Below are positions 28,041-37,161 of a DNA stretch of 64,000 nt, one piece after another. Where the stretch lies: positions 1 to 64,000 of the forward strand of contig NZ_CP012919.1 in the NCBI RefSeq assembly GCF_001315015.1. Reading direction: 5' to 3'. Position numbers and translations under genes: made by a program. A model generated the notes under the pieces. That model searched no databases. It saw nothing but the letters and a program-made list of their open reading frames with translations, and was not told the origin of the DNA. This DNA is from Azospirillum brasilense. GTDB lineage: Bacteria > Pseudomonadota > Alphaproteobacteria > Azospirillales > Azospirillaceae. How positions within the stretch are numbered: the stretch's first letter is position 1; each line of letters starts with the position of its first letter.

Positions 28041-28141
28041 GATATGACGAAAGGAATGGGCTTCGCACCAAATGCGGGGTTGCGGGCGCTTTGGCCATAT
28101 AGGAGAAATACTCCCAGAAAATAAATGATTAGGAGCTTGTT

Positions 28142-28945
28142 GTGGATAAAGATGAAATATTGAATCAGATGGCGGCTGTCGTTGAGCAGAATGGACCGTG
28201 GACAGCACATGATATCCTTCTTGCAGAAGGAATCAGCACGATGGGAAAGGGATTGCACCAGCAGTGGCGCGTGGATTGGCTTAGAAATTTCATCGAAGAA
28301 AACAGCGCGATATCAATAAAATTGTTACGCATTCTTGATCTTGCTTGCCTTGAGGGTCTGTTTGCTATCGAATTCGCGCGACTTGGTGCCGAAACGGTTG
28401 GTATCGAAATTCGCGACCTCCATCTGGCGAAAGCTGAGTTCGCCCGCCGTGTTCTGGGTTTTGAGAACTGCCAGTTCCATCGCGGCGATGTGAGAAACAT
28501 CCCGGACCATGTCGGTGAGTTCGACGTGATCATCTGCGCCGGCATTCTTTATCATCTGGATTTCCCGGACTGCGTGCGGTTCCTCAAGGAAATGGCGGCG
28601 CGGTCGCGCGATCTGGTGATCATCGACAGTCATTTCGCTTATGACCACATCAGGGAGTCGGTCCTGCCGCTCTCCGACATGCGGACTTACGAGTATGAAG
28701 GGCAGCAGTACCGCGGGCGGCAAATCATCGAGCACGCCGAGCATGTGACGCCGGAGCAGAAGGCCAAGGTCCACGTCTGGGCATCCATCGACAACAATGT
28801 CAGCGTCTGGCTTGATGAGCGGGACGTCGTCCGGATCATGGATGAAAGCGGTTTCCGGCTGGTTGCGAACAAACTCCCGAGTGGATCCAGCACCCAGGAC
28901 CGCCCGACACTGGTGTTCAAGCGCGTCCCACAGACCCAGGCGTGA
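28142..28945 (+). CDS. class I SAM-dependent methyltransferase
   Basis: Protein of 267 residues. The SAM site is atypical, ILDLACLEGLFAIEFARLG in place of the usual GxGxG, followed by VGIEIRDLHLAKAEFARR and VIICAGILYHLDFPDCVRFL. This form occurs in sugar methyltransferases of polysaccharide loci. Start is GTG at 28142 with AGGAG 6 bases upstream. The first 300 bases are clearly more AT-rich than the surrounding genes, with codons such as ata and aaa that are rare here, suggesting acquisition by transfer next to the IS5 relic. The interval 28946-29194 shows no gene. Confidence 0.82.
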   Translation: MDKDEILNQMAAVVEQNGPWTAHDILLAEGISTMGKGLHQQWRVDWLRNFIEENSAISIKLLRILDLACLEGLFAIEFARLGAETVGIEIRDLHLAKAEFARRVLGFENCQFHRGDVRNIPDHVGEFDVIICAGILYHLDFPDCVRFLKEMAARSRDLVIIDSHFAYDHIRESVLPLSDMRTYEYEGQQYRGRQIIEHAEHVTPEQKAKVHVWASIDNNVSVWLDERDVVRIMDESGFRLVANKLPSGSSTQDRPTLVFKRVPQTQA

Positions 28946-29194
28946 ACAATTCCGGGCAATCTTGCGGACCATTCGCCGTTGCTCCGGTAAAAAGCTTCCC
29001 CAGTATGAAAAGCATCCGCTTTTCCTGTATGGTGCCGACGGCCCAAGCTAGGCCGTCGTCTCCAGGAGTTCATGCCGCTGCAGACTCCACGGCGGGGACA
29101 GGCCCGGATACCGTGGCCTGCCGCCTCCGGGCGGACTCCGGCGGGCGGTGAGGCTCGGACCATACCTTGCGACCCCTGCCGAAGAAATCCGGTC

Positions 29195-30691
29195 ATGAAT
29201 GAAACGATCGCCTCCGCTGCCATGCGCCCATACTCTGGAAAAGGAAGCAAAGCGAGCGTCGTGGCGCTTTCCATGCTGTTCCTTGTCGTATTGCTCAGTC
29301 TTGCCGTGCGGCTTCCGTTCTTCACAAGCCCTCTGGTTGGAGAAGAGGGCGGTCATGCCATGCTGGTCCTTGGCGAGGAGACGGTCGGGCAGCGGACGGC
29401 CAACGGATTTCCGCAAATCATGATCGGCCGCATCGGCGGCAGTGACCTCTTCGTCAGTTTCGAGCGGAACATCGTCCCCTATATCTTTCTCGACCGCGTG
29501 GTCCGTTCCGCCGGCTGGTCGTCCTGGATCGGCGCCGACTCGGTCGAGCGGATCAGTCTGGCCTCCCGCATGCCGTTCCTGACGCTTTTTGTTATCGGCG
29601 GGTCGGTCCTGCTGGCCGCGGCGTTCAGGAGCGCCCGGACCCTGAGCGGCGTTGCAATGGCCGTTCCCTTCGTCATCGCCGGCTACATCCTGACCACGCC
29701 CTTGGCCGTCGGGGCCTCGCTCCAGCCGCAGATCGACGGCAGCGTCGGAGTTCTTCTGGTCGGCATCACAGCCTGGGTCATCGTCCTGCGCTCAGAAAAG
29801 GGTTGGCGCATCTTTGTCACGTCAGTTCTGGCCGGCCTCGTGTCCGGGCTGGGCAAACACGAATGGGCGGTTGCCCTGGTGGCGGCGACGGCGGTGGTGT
29901 GGGGGATTGCCATGCTCCAGCATCGCCTCGCCCCCGGTCGGCAGGATGCGCAGGCCATGCGCCGGATGAACGGAACCGCGGCCGGCCTCGTCCTTGGCGT
30001 CGCGCTCGGCGTGGCCCTGTGCCTGATGGTTTCGGTTCAGGAATATCTCTACGGGATATTCCTCATGGAGCGGATGACCCGGGGCGACAAGTCCATCCTT
30101 CTCCAGTTCCTGAGAAATCTGCCGTTCACCTACCCGCTCTGGATCATGGTGGCGGGGGCCGGCCTGATGCTTCTGGTCCTGTTCGCCCGGCGTCTTCTGG
30201 TGGAGCGGTTCGTCGAGTGCGTGCTCGCGGTCTGGGGTATGGGGATCGCCACGGGATATCTGTGGAGCGCATGGCCGGGCGACGGCTTCCCGCGTTATTT
30301 CATGCCGGCTCTCCTGCTCGTCGGCCTTTCGGTCCTTCTTGGCTTTTCCCGCGCCCTTCCCGCGCTTCCCAGGGCGGTGGCGCCGCTCCTGATTCTGTGC
30401 GCAACAGCCGGCATGGCCGTGAATGTCCTATCCGCATACGATAAGTCCGAGCGCGGCGTGTCCATCACCAGCTACCCCGGCAAATCCCTGAGCGCCTTTT
30501 CACAGCATCTTGACACAGTGATCACGCGCGCACAGACCGAAGGAATCATCGTGGTCGACAGCAGCTCGGTCGGAATCTACAACAAAAACATCGAGTTCAT
30601 GTCCGAGGCATTGAGCTGGGAAGGCGCGGTCGACTATGTCCGGCGCTTCTATCCGGGACTTGAAGGGAAACTGGTGGCTACGTTCGAATGA
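29195..30691 (+). CDS. polytopic membrane protein, possible GT-C type glycosyltransferase
   Basis: Protein of 498 residues with about 10 hydrophobic segments, for example VVALSMLFLVVLLSLAVRLP, FVIAGYILTTPLAVGAS and LLLVGLSVLLGFSRAL. The first outside loop carries GEEGGHAMLVLGEE, an acidic pair where GT39/ArnT-like enzymes have their catalytic Asp or Glu, and the protein ends in a soluble domain of about 80 residues. It would transfer a sugar from a polyprenyl-phosphate donor at the periplasmic face. The start at 29195 is uncertain; the frame is open back to 29072. The stop overlaps the wzt start by 4 bases, placing it in the export operon. Confidence 0.6.
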   Translation: MNETIASAAMRPYSGKGSKASVVALSMLFLVVLLSLAVRLPFFTSPLVGEEGGHAMLVLGEETVGQRTANGFPQIMIGRIGGSDLFVSFERNIVPYIFLDRVVRSAGWSSWIGADSVERISLASRMPFLTLFVIGGSVLLAAAFRSARTLSGVAMAVPFVIAGYILTTPLAVGASLQPQIDGSVGVLLVGITAWVIVLRSEKGWRIFVTSVLAGLVSGLGKHEWAVALVAATAVVWGIAMLQHRLAPGRQDAQAMRRMNGTAAGLVLGVALGVALCLMVSVQEYLYGIFLMERMTRGDKSILLQFLRNLPFTYPLWIMVAGAGLMLLVLFARRLLVERFVECVLAVWGMGIATGYLWSAWPGDGFPRYFMPALLLVGLSVLLGFSRALPALPRAVAPLLILCATAGMAVNVLSAYDKSERGVSITSYPGKSLSAFSQHLDTVITRAQTEGIIVVDSSSVGIYNKNIEFMSEALSWEGAVDYVRRFYPGLEGKLVATFE

Positions 30692-32103
30692 AAGACGACA
30701 CCGCAATGCAGGACATGCCGTCCGACGGCGACGTCTCGATCCGGGTTTCCGGCGTCGGCAAGTGCTATCACATCTACGCCCGGCCGCAGGATCGCCTCCT
30801 GCAATTCCTGCTGCGCGGCCGCCGGCAGTTCTACCGGGAGTTCTGGGCGCTCAAGGACATCGACCTGACGATCCGCCGCGGGGAGTCCGTGGCGCTGATC
30901 GGGCGCAACGGGGCCGGCAAATCAACTTTGCTGCAGGTCATCAGCGGCGTTCTGCAACCGACCGGTGGCAGCATGGACGTGCGCGGGCGGATCGCCCCGC
31001 TTCTGGAATTGGGCAGCAGTTTCAACCCCGAATTCAGCGGGATGGAGAACATCGGGCTGTCGGCCTCCGTACTCGGCCTCAGCGAAGAGCAGATCGCCGA
31101 GCGGCGCGAGGCCATCATCGCCTTCGCCGACATCGGCGACTTCATCCATCAGCCGGTGCGAACCTATTCGAGCGGCATGCAGGCGCGCTTGGCCTTCGCC
31201 GTCGCTGCCCATGTGGACGCCGAGATCCTGATCGTCGACGAGATCCTGTCGGTCGGCGACATCGCCTTCACCCAGAAGTGCACCCGCTTCATCCGCGAGT
31301 TCCGCGAACGCGGAACGCTGCTGTTCGTGTCCCACGATATCGGCGCCATAACCGCCCTGTGCGACCGCGCGGTGTGGTTGAGCGGTGGAACGGTCGTTGC
31401 GGACGGCGTGCCGCGCGAGGTGGCTCATCATTACAAGGCCTGGATGGCCGGACCCCAGCAGCACATGACGGCCCAGGACTTCCTGGAGACCCTGAAGACC
31501 GCGGAGGCCGAGGCGACGGAAGTGGAAGCGGAAGCCGAAGCCGAAGCCGCCGTCGAGGCGGAGGTCGTCGTGACCCAAGGCGGGCCGGACGGCGAGACGG
31601 CGTTGGTGCAGACGCTCGACGCCCAGGTCCAGACCGTCTTCCGCCGCGACGTGCTGTCCTCCGGCGAGGGCGGGGCCAAGATTCTCCAGGCGTGGATCGA
31701 GGACGCGCGGGGCACCCCCGTCTCCATGGTCAACGGCGGCGACCTCGTGACCCTGTGCATCGAGGCCGAGGCCCAGCAGACCCTGGACAGCCTGATCGTC
31801 GGCTTCGGCGTCAAGGACCGGCTCGGCCAGACGATGTTCGCCTGGGACACGACCAAGACCGATCTCGTCATCCCGCCGGTGAATGTCGGCGACCGCTTCC
31901 GCGCCGGGTTCCGCTTCCACTTCCCCTACCTGCTGGGCGGCACCTACACGACCAATCTGGCCATCGCGAACGGGACGTCGGACATGTACATCCAGCATCA
32001 CTGGATGTACGACGCCCTGGAATTCCACGTGCAATGGTCGACCGTGGCGCAGGGCCTGTTCGGCATTCCCATGGACGGCGTATCCCTGGCGATCAACCCA
32101 TGA
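30688..32103 (+). CDS. wzt: ABC polysaccharide exporter ATP-binding subunit with Wzt C-terminal domain
   Basis: Protein of 471 residues. The nucleotide-binding domain has Walker A LIGRNGAGKSTLLQV, signature TYSSGMQARLAF, Walker B ILIVDEILSVGD and the H-loop FVSHD, as in Wzt/TagH/KpsT. After residue 260 comes an Ala/Glu-rich linker, then a C-terminal domain (VSMVNGGDLVTLCIEAEAQQ, FAWDTTKTDL, FPYLLGGTYTTNLAIANG) of the Wzt carbohydrate-binding kind that recognises the finished, often end-modified chain. It energises export of O-antigen-like polysaccharide with a Wzm permease; the only nearby one is convergent at 33220. It is coupled by ATGA overlaps to its neighbours. Confidence 0.9.
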   Translation: MKDDTAMQDMPSDGDVSIRVSGVGKCYHIYARPQDRLLQFLLRGRRQFYREFWALKDIDLTIRRGESVALIGRNGAGKSTLLQVISGVLQPTGGSMDVRGRIAPLLELGSSFNPEFSGMENIGLSASVLGLSEEQIAERREAIIAFADIGDFIHQPVRTYSSGMQARLAFAVAAHVDAEILIVDEILSVGDIAFTQKCTRFIREFRERGTLLFVSHDIGAITALCDRAVWLSGGTVVADGVPREVAHHYKAWMAGPQQHMTAQDFLETLKTAEAEATEVEAEAEAEAAVEAEVVVTQGGPDGETALVQTLDAQVQTVFRRDVLSSGEGGAKILQAWIEDARGTPVSMVNGGDLVTLCIEAEAQQTLDSLIVGFGVKDRLGQTMFAWDTTKTDLVIPPVNVGDRFRAGFRFHFPYLLGGTYTTNLAIANGTSDMYIQHHWMYDALEFHVQWSTVAQGLFGIPMDGVSLAINP

Positions 32104-33272
32104 CCGCGATCGCTGGACCACCGCCGGGCGGAAAGTTCTACAGCGTGGAGCTGGAAAGTCTGCGTGGTCTGGCGGCCATCGCCGTCGTGCTCGCGCACGC
32201 CTCGGCAATCTTTTCGGTGGACGGGATCTCTGCCTATTGGGGGATGCCGCTGGGCAGCCAGTCGCCGGCGACTTTGACGCTGTCGCTCATCGGCGCTCTG
32301 TTCAATCCGGGCACCGCGGTGGTTTTTTTCTTTGTGCTGAGCGGCTATGTGCTGACCCGGTCGCTGGCCGACGACCCCCTGCCGTTCGGGACGTATCTGA
32401 TCCGGCGCGCCTTCCGGCTCTTTCCGCCGATGTGGGCGTCCATCCTGCTGATGTCGGCCCTGCTCGCAGCCGGAGGCGCGCCGGCCGATAGGACGATCTT
32501 TTCTGACTGGTTCAACGCCGTCTTCTCGGCAGGCATCGGTTTGCGGGATGTCGCCGAGAACCTCGTCCTAGCGGGGTTCAAGGCGAATCCGGTGACCTGG
32601 ACAATGTATGTCGAGGCCATCGGATCCCTTTTCATCCCGTTCAGCCTGTTCATCAGCAAACGTTTCGGGGGCTCGCGCTTCGGGAGGGCCTGCCGGTACG
32701 CTCTGCTGCTTGTCCTGTTCGTCCTGTCGATGGCGACCTTCCCCTCGCTGAGCCTGTCCTATGTCGTGTGCTTCCAGGTCGGCGCCATGCTGGCCCAGGA
32801 CCGGTCGTTGGTCATCGCACGCCACCAGGGGATCGTGATTCTTGCCGCCGTGGCGGCCATGGTCTGCGAAAGGCTGTTTATCCCCTCGGAGCGCTGGAGC
32901 CTGCTGGTGAACATCGCCGTGTCGGCGGCAGTGATGCTGGCCATCCTCGGCCGGGCTGAAACCTGCTTTCTCAGGCACAAGATGATGCGCTTCATCGGAC
33001 TGGTATCCTACAGCCTGTACCTCTTCCATGTCCCGGTGATCTATGCCGTCGGAATGGCCGCGGCGGCGCTGGGCCTCCGGGGACAGGGGGTGTGGCCGAG
33101 CCTGGGTCTCCTGAGCATCGTCACCGTGCTGAGTCTAGGGCTGGCTGCGGTCACCCATCGTCTGATTGAAGCGCCCACCCGCCGCGCCGGACGGCGGCTG
33201 ACGGCGGGGGGCTCCGGGATCACACAATGTCGGCAAATCCAGTACGAAGGTGGCGGAACAGCCGGAAGCTGA
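32100..33272 (+). CDS. acyltransferase family 3 membrane protein (O-acetylase)
   Basis: Protein of 390 residues with about 10 transmembrane segments. It starts with the family hallmark YSVELESLRGLAAIAVVLAH and has FFFVLSGYVLTRSL and IRRAFRLFPPMWASILLMSA, then MRFIGLVSYSLYLFHVPVIY. These are the Acyl_transf_3 landmarks (His after the first helix, RxxR-like segment, late YxLYLxH). It likely acetylates a sugar during or after export. The ATG at 32100 overlaps the wzt stop. The last 53 bases overlap the convergent wzm gene, whose 3' end lies on the opposite strand; the low-complexity tail GITQCRQIQYEGGGTAGS suggests that the normal C-terminus was lost there. Confidence 0.85.
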   Translation: MTAIAGPPPGGKFYSVELESLRGLAAIAVVLAHASAIFSVDGISAYWGMPLGSQSPATLTLSLIGALFNPGTAVVFFFVLSGYVLTRSLADDPLPFGTYLIRRAFRLFPPMWASILLMSALLAAGGAPADRTIFSDWFNAVFSAGIGLRDVAENLVLAGFKANPVTWTMYVEAIGSLFIPFSLFISKRFGGSRFGRACRYALLLVLFVLSMATFPSLSLSYVVCFQVGAMLAQDRSLVIARHQGIVILAAVAAMVCERLFIPSERWSLLVNIAVSAAVMLAILGRAETCFLRHKMMRFIGLVSYSLYLFHVPVIYAVGMAAAALGLRGQGVWPSLGLLSIVTVLSLGLAAVTHRLIEAPTRRAGRRLTAGGSGITQCRQIQYEGGGTAGS

Positions 33273-34056
33273 AGGTTGCGAAGAGCAGCCCCGCCACGAT
33301 CTGGACGCCCAGCACGGTCCAATCCGGCGGGGTGCCTGCAAACAGCACCGTGCGCGTGTTCTCGATGATGCCCGTCAGCGGGTTGAGGTGGAGCAGGCGG
33401 CGGAAGCTCTCCGGCAGCGCGCTCGCCGGGTAGAACAGCGGGCTGAGAAACATCAGGAGCTGGCTTGCCACCGGCATGATCGAACGCAGGTCGCGCAGAT
33501 AAACGCCGAGCGCGCCGAACAGAAAGCCGGTGCCCAGGCAGAGAAACAGCAGGGGCAACCAGACCAGCGGCAGGAACAGCACCGACAGCGGTGGCAGCCC
33601 ACTCACCGCAAGATGAAAGACGAGCAGGATGGCTAGGCTGATGACCACCTGGAACAGGCTGGACAACACCATCACCCAAGGCAGCACCTCCAGCGGGAAG
33701 ACCACCTTCTTCACATAGGACGGGTTCTCCAGAACAAGGCTGGGCGACCGGTTCAGCGCCTCCGAGAACATGTTGAAGACGATCAGGCCAGCGAACAGGA
33801 TCAGGGCGAATTCCCCCTTTCCGCCGGTTGAACTGCCCCAGCGGGCCTGGAACACCACCGAGAACACGAAGGTGAAGACGGCCAGCATGAGGACCGGGGT
33901 CAGGAGCGCCCAGACCACGCCAAGCAGCGATCCCCGGTATCGGGCTTCGATCTCTCGCCGGACGAGGCGGCGCAGCAGGGCGCGGTGATGCCAGGGCATC
34001 GTGAACAGGCCGGCCAAACCGGTCGGAACTTGCGGAGCGCTTGCGGCCATGGTCAT
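33220..34056 (-). CDS. wzm: ABC polysaccharide exporter permease
   Basis: Protein of 278 residues of the ABC-2 permease family. The first cytoplasmic stretch LRRLVRREIEARYRGSLLGV is the Wzm amphipathic signature. It has about six hydrophobic segments including ALLTPVLMLAVFTFVFSVVF, FALILFAGLIVFNMFSEAL and VWLPLLFLCLGTGFLFGALG. With the Wzt at 30688 it would form the channel for a lipid-linked glycan at the inner membrane. The gene is on the opposite strand from its presumed Wzt, which is unusual since the pair is normally one operon. A second in-frame ATG at 34050 is an alternative start. Confidence 0.88.
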   Translation of the reverse strand: MTMAASAPQVPTGLAGLFTMPWHHRALLRRLVRREIEARYRGSLLGVVWALLTPVLMLAVFTFVFSVVFQARWGSSTGGKGEFALILFAGLIVFNMFSEALNRSPSLVLENPSYVKKVVFPLEVLPWVMVLSSLFQVVISLAILLVFHLAVSGLPPLSVLFLPLVWLPLLFLCLGTGFLFGALGVYLRDLRSIMPVASQLLMFLSPLFYPASALPESFRRLLHLNPLTGIIENTRTVLFAGTPPDWTVLGVQIVAGLLFATFSFRLFRHLRTGFADIV

Positions 34057-34152
34057 GTGAGACGGATTCCAGCGTGGGAAAGATCCCGGCGTTCTAGTCC
34101 CGGCGCAAAGCCCAGCGCAATCCGAAACCGTCCCTTTCTCCAGCCGTCCGAG

Positions 34153-35238
34153 TCAGAACACGGAGGGCAACGCCGCGGCGCGCAGCAGTTCGATCAGGCG
34201 CGGGGCGGCGCCTGCGAGTGAATAGTGCCGCTCCACCTTGGCGCGGCCGGCCGCACCCAGCCGCCGCCGCAGATCGGGATCGGCGGCGAGGCGGCACAGC
34301 GCGCCGGTCCATTCTTCCGGGGTTTCGGCCAGGAAGCCGTTGACGCCATGCTCCACGATGTCCCGGTTGACGCCGACCGGGGATGCCACCACCGGCTTGC
34401 CGCAAGCCATGTACTGGATCAGCTTGTAACCGCACTTGCCGCGCTCCCAGGGCGTGTCGGCCAGCGGCATGATGCCGATGTCGAACAGGGCGATGTGACT
34501 GGTTTCCGTTTCCTCCCGCCATTCATGGCGTTCGGCCGGCAGTCCGCTCAGCGCCGCGGAGGTGGCGCCGACCAAGGAAATCCGGGCCTCGTCCCTCGTC
34601 ACCATCCGGCGCAGCGGCTCTTCCACCAGATTGAGATAATGGTCGGTGATCGGAGACCCGATCCAGCCCACCGTGGGCAGACCGGCGGCTTGAGACAGGT
34701 CGATCGGAGAGCAGGCAGGATAGCGGGCAAGATCCACGACGGTGGGAAGAATCGCGATCGAGCGTGCTCCGGCTGATTCAGCCCTTTTGGCCAGATAGTC
34801 GTTTCCAACAGCCACCAGCGCCGCGTGCTGCATCACCCGATCAAGCTTGCCCCCCAGAATCCGACGTACCAGAGGCCAGCGGCTGCGGTCGTAGTGATGG
34901 AACCAGGCATCGTCGAAATCGACGACGTAGGGCGGAGCCGATTCCAGAATCCAGCGCTCGGCCCCATAGGGGAACCAGGGAAGCAGTTCCTTCTCGATCC
35001 ACAGCAGATCGAAATTGCGTGCCGTCGCCATCTGACGGATGCGTGCCGCATAAGCCGCCGCGATGCTGCGCGGCGGGCGTGTCTGTCCGGTGTAGAGGGC
35101 TTCCAGGTAAGAATCGGGCAACAGGGGCGCCACGGTGACCGTCAACCCCGCTTCGGCCAATGCTGGCAGAAACTGGTAATGCCGGAGACGGCTACTGGGG
35201 CCTCGAGGGCTGTAGCGAGAAAGCAGCAGGATACGCAT
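34153..35238 (-). CDS. glycosyltransferase family 4
   Basis: Protein of 361 residues. It starts MRILLLSRYSPRGPSSRLRH and has VVDFDDAWFHHYDRSRW, PTVVDLARYP and GWIGSPITDHYLNLV, with the donor site MPLADTPWERGKCGYKLIQY and MACGKPVVASPVGVNRDIVE. This is the GT4 branch with a DxDD-like acidic patch in the N-terminal half. An upstream frame extends to 35301 but its first 21 residues are unlike the family. It points away from the RTX gene and is separated from wzm by about 95 bases. Confidence 0.83.
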   Translation of the reverse strand: MRILLLSRYSPRGPSSRLRHYQFLPALAEAGLTVTVAPLLPDSYLEALYTGQTRPPRSIAAAYAARIRQMATARNFDLLWIEKELLPWFPYGAERWILESAPPYVVDFDDAWFHHYDRSRWPLVRRILGGKLDRVMQHAALVAVGNDYLAKRAESAGARSIAILPTVVDLARYPACSPIDLSQAAGLPTVGWIGSPITDHYLNLVEEPLRRMVTRDEARISLVGATSAALSGLPAERHEWREETETSHIALFDIGIMPLADTPWERGKCGYKLIQYMACGKPVVASPVGVNRDIVEHGVNGFLAETPEEWTGALCRLAADPDLRRRLGAAGRAKVERHYSLAGAAPRLIELLRAAALPSVF

Positions 35239-35919
35239 GGCCGCGGGCGAGGTTTCTTCGGACAATGGCACGGCGGCTGCGGTGCCGCAAACCATGAACA
35301 ACGGACAGGCATTCAGGGCAAGCTGCCGTTCATGGAGCGTTCAGAGCGCGACGCGGAACCGATCTTCGTCCATCTTCCCTGAAGGTCACACACAAATCCA
35401 CCTATGCATGCGGTCCAAGGGCTGGATTGGATGGTTCGCCGAAGGTTGAACCGGTCCGGTCACACCGCCATGGCCACCTCCCGGAGCGGGTGGAGTGATG
35501 CGTGACACAACTCATCCGAATCGCCCTTATCTTGTCAGGGTTGCCGGCCAACGGCCCAAACCGGTTCCGGACAAGCATTCTGCCTCTCGACGCAAGCGGA
35601 TCAGCACCCAAAGCACCAATCCCTGCCCCCTGCAATCGCAAGCCAAGTTTCTCCAGCTCCCTCACCTTGCGATACCCCCGATCATGGCAAGCCAAGTCCA
35701 AGCCAGTGCCGCTCTAGGCGGTCACGCAACTTGGCCTCTCATTATAAGCATGAAACATTAATGCCACAGCGCGCTATCCATTCGGGTCATCATCCCATAG
35801 GTGGATAATCCATACCACCTTTCCATTCTGCACTTGCAAAAACGGGTTACCAATGATATCGAGCCTGAGGCATGCCGTACGGCGCAAAGTTTTAGTCACT
35901 TTGGCGGGGGTCCCTCACT
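35239..35919. promoter_or_regulatory. 681-base intergenic region upstream of the RTX gene
   Basis: No gene is recognised; a few open frames lack start or homology. GC drops toward the right end. A 6 bp inverted repeat AGGTGG (35799-35804) and CCACCT (35815-35820) frames ATAATCCATA and could be an operator. The RTX start is preceded by a G-rich stretch ggcgggggt about 8 bases upstream. The long separate leader fits independent regulation of the RTX gene. Confidence 0.4.
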
Positions 35920-36948
35920 ATGACGACGTCGAGCACCATCAGCGGTGGTATCACCAGCGAAGTTAAGACCGCGTCCACCCTGGCGGGTGCGGTTCTCCAG
36001 AACACCAGCCTCGTTGCGACGACCAAGGACACCAAGGCGCTGGTGATCGGCGACGACGCGCTTCCGCCGTCGAAGACGCTCAGCCTGATCAGCGACAGCA
36101 ACACGGCGCTGGTTCTGAACACCGAGACCGCCGCCACCCTGCTGGGCGGCACGGGCAACAACAACGTCCTGGTGGCGAACGACGCCGCCGGCACCGTGCT
36201 GCAGGCCGGCACCGGCACCGGCCAGACCCTGATCGGTGGCGCGGGCGGCCAGCTCCTGGGCACCGGCACCGTGGCGGGCGCCTCGGCCACCATCTTCGGC
36301 GGCGCGGGCGCCGACACCGTCGTGGCCGCGGCTGGCGACAACGTGCTGACCGCCGGCGCGGGCAACAACCAGATCCACGCGATCGGCGGCAACAACCAGA
36401 TCTTCGCGGCGGGCAACGACACCGTCTTCGCGGCGGGCGGCAACGCCACCATCGGCGCCGGCACGGGCAACTCCCAGCTGCTGATCACCGGCGGCAACAA
36501 CCTGATCGCCGGCGGCCAGGGCAACACCACCATCGCTTCGGCGGCGGGCAACAACACGATCTTCGGCGGTTCGGGCAACACCACCATCGCCGGCGGTGCG
36601 GGCAACGACCTGCTGATCGGCTCCACCGCCAAGACGGGCAACGCCGTCATCGGCGGCTTCGCCGGCAACGACACGATCATCGGCGGCGTCGGCAACGACA
36701 CGCTGTTCGGTGGTGAAGGCAACGACATCTTCGTGTTCAGCACCGTCTTCGGCGGCGGCAAGCATGTCATCGGCGACTTCAAGGCCGGCACCGACCTCAT
36801 CGCGGTCCAGGGCTACGGCCTCACCGCGGCCCAGGTCGCGTCGCGCGTCACGGTCGCCGGCGGCAGCTCGGTCCTGTCGCTGTCGGACGGCACCCAGATC
36901 ACGGTCGCCGGCGTCACCAACCTGACCGCCAGCAACTTCGCCGTCTAA
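35920..36948 (+). CDS. RTX-like beta-roll surface protein, probable type I secretion substrate
   Basis: Protein of 342 residues, rich in Gly, Asn, Thr and Ala with almost no Cys and no N-terminal signal peptide. From about residue 70 to 290 it consists of nonapeptide-like repeats such as GNNQIFAAGNDTVFAAGG and NNTIFGGSGNTTIAGGAGND. Canonical calcium-binding RTX units (GGxGxDxUx) become clear only at the end, in NDTLFGGEGNDIFVF, before a C-terminal domain FKAGTDLIAVQGYGL that resembles a type I secretion signal. The HlyD and ABC genes at 56594-60152 are the likely exporter. It is a single-gene unit with its own terminator, so probably abundantly expressed. Could be an adhesin or matrix protein. 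Confidence 0.78.
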   Translation: MTTSSTISGGITSEVKTASTLAGAVLQNTSLVATTKDTKALVIGDDALPPSKTLSLISDSNTALVLNTETAATLLGGTGNNNVLVANDAAGTVLQAGTGTGQTLIGGAGGQLLGTGTVAGASATIFGGAGADTVVAAAGDNVLTAGAGNNQIHAIGGNNQIFAAGNDTVFAAGGNATIGAGTGNSQLLITGGNNLIAGGQGNTTIASAAGNNTIFGGSGNTTIAGGAGNDLLIGSTAKTGNAVIGGFAGNDTIIGGVGNDTLFGGEGNDIFVFSTVFGGGKHVIGDFKAGTDLIAVQGYGLTAAQVASRVTVAGGSSVLSLSDGTQITVAGVTNLTASNFAV

Positions 36949-36969
36949 TAGAACGTCTGTTCCGTCTGT

Positions 36970-37003
36970 GGACCTGCCGAGCGATCGGCAGGTCCATTTT
37001 TAT
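36970..37003 (+). terminator. Rho-independent terminator of the RTX gene
   Basis: A perfect 10 bp stem, GGACCTGCCG (36970-36979) with CGGCAGGTCC (36986-36995), encloses AGCGAT and is followed by ATTTTTAT. It lies 22 bases after the RTX stop. Confidence 0.93.
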
Positions 37004-37161
37004 GCGCTTTATATCCCCGGCCTTTCTTCGGCATGAAAGGACGACGTGGGGACCAAGCCAAGGATCAGCCGGGCGGTTTCCGGCACCCTTGCGGGAGCCG
37101 CAGCTCCGACCTGGGCATTTCTGATCGAGACACCCCAAAGCGAATCAGGGGATCGTTCTTC

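Noticed and set aside
30636..33272. Long plus-strand open frame beginning before wzt
   Set aside because: The region before 32100 is out of frame with wzt and low-complexity; only the acyltransferase part is real.
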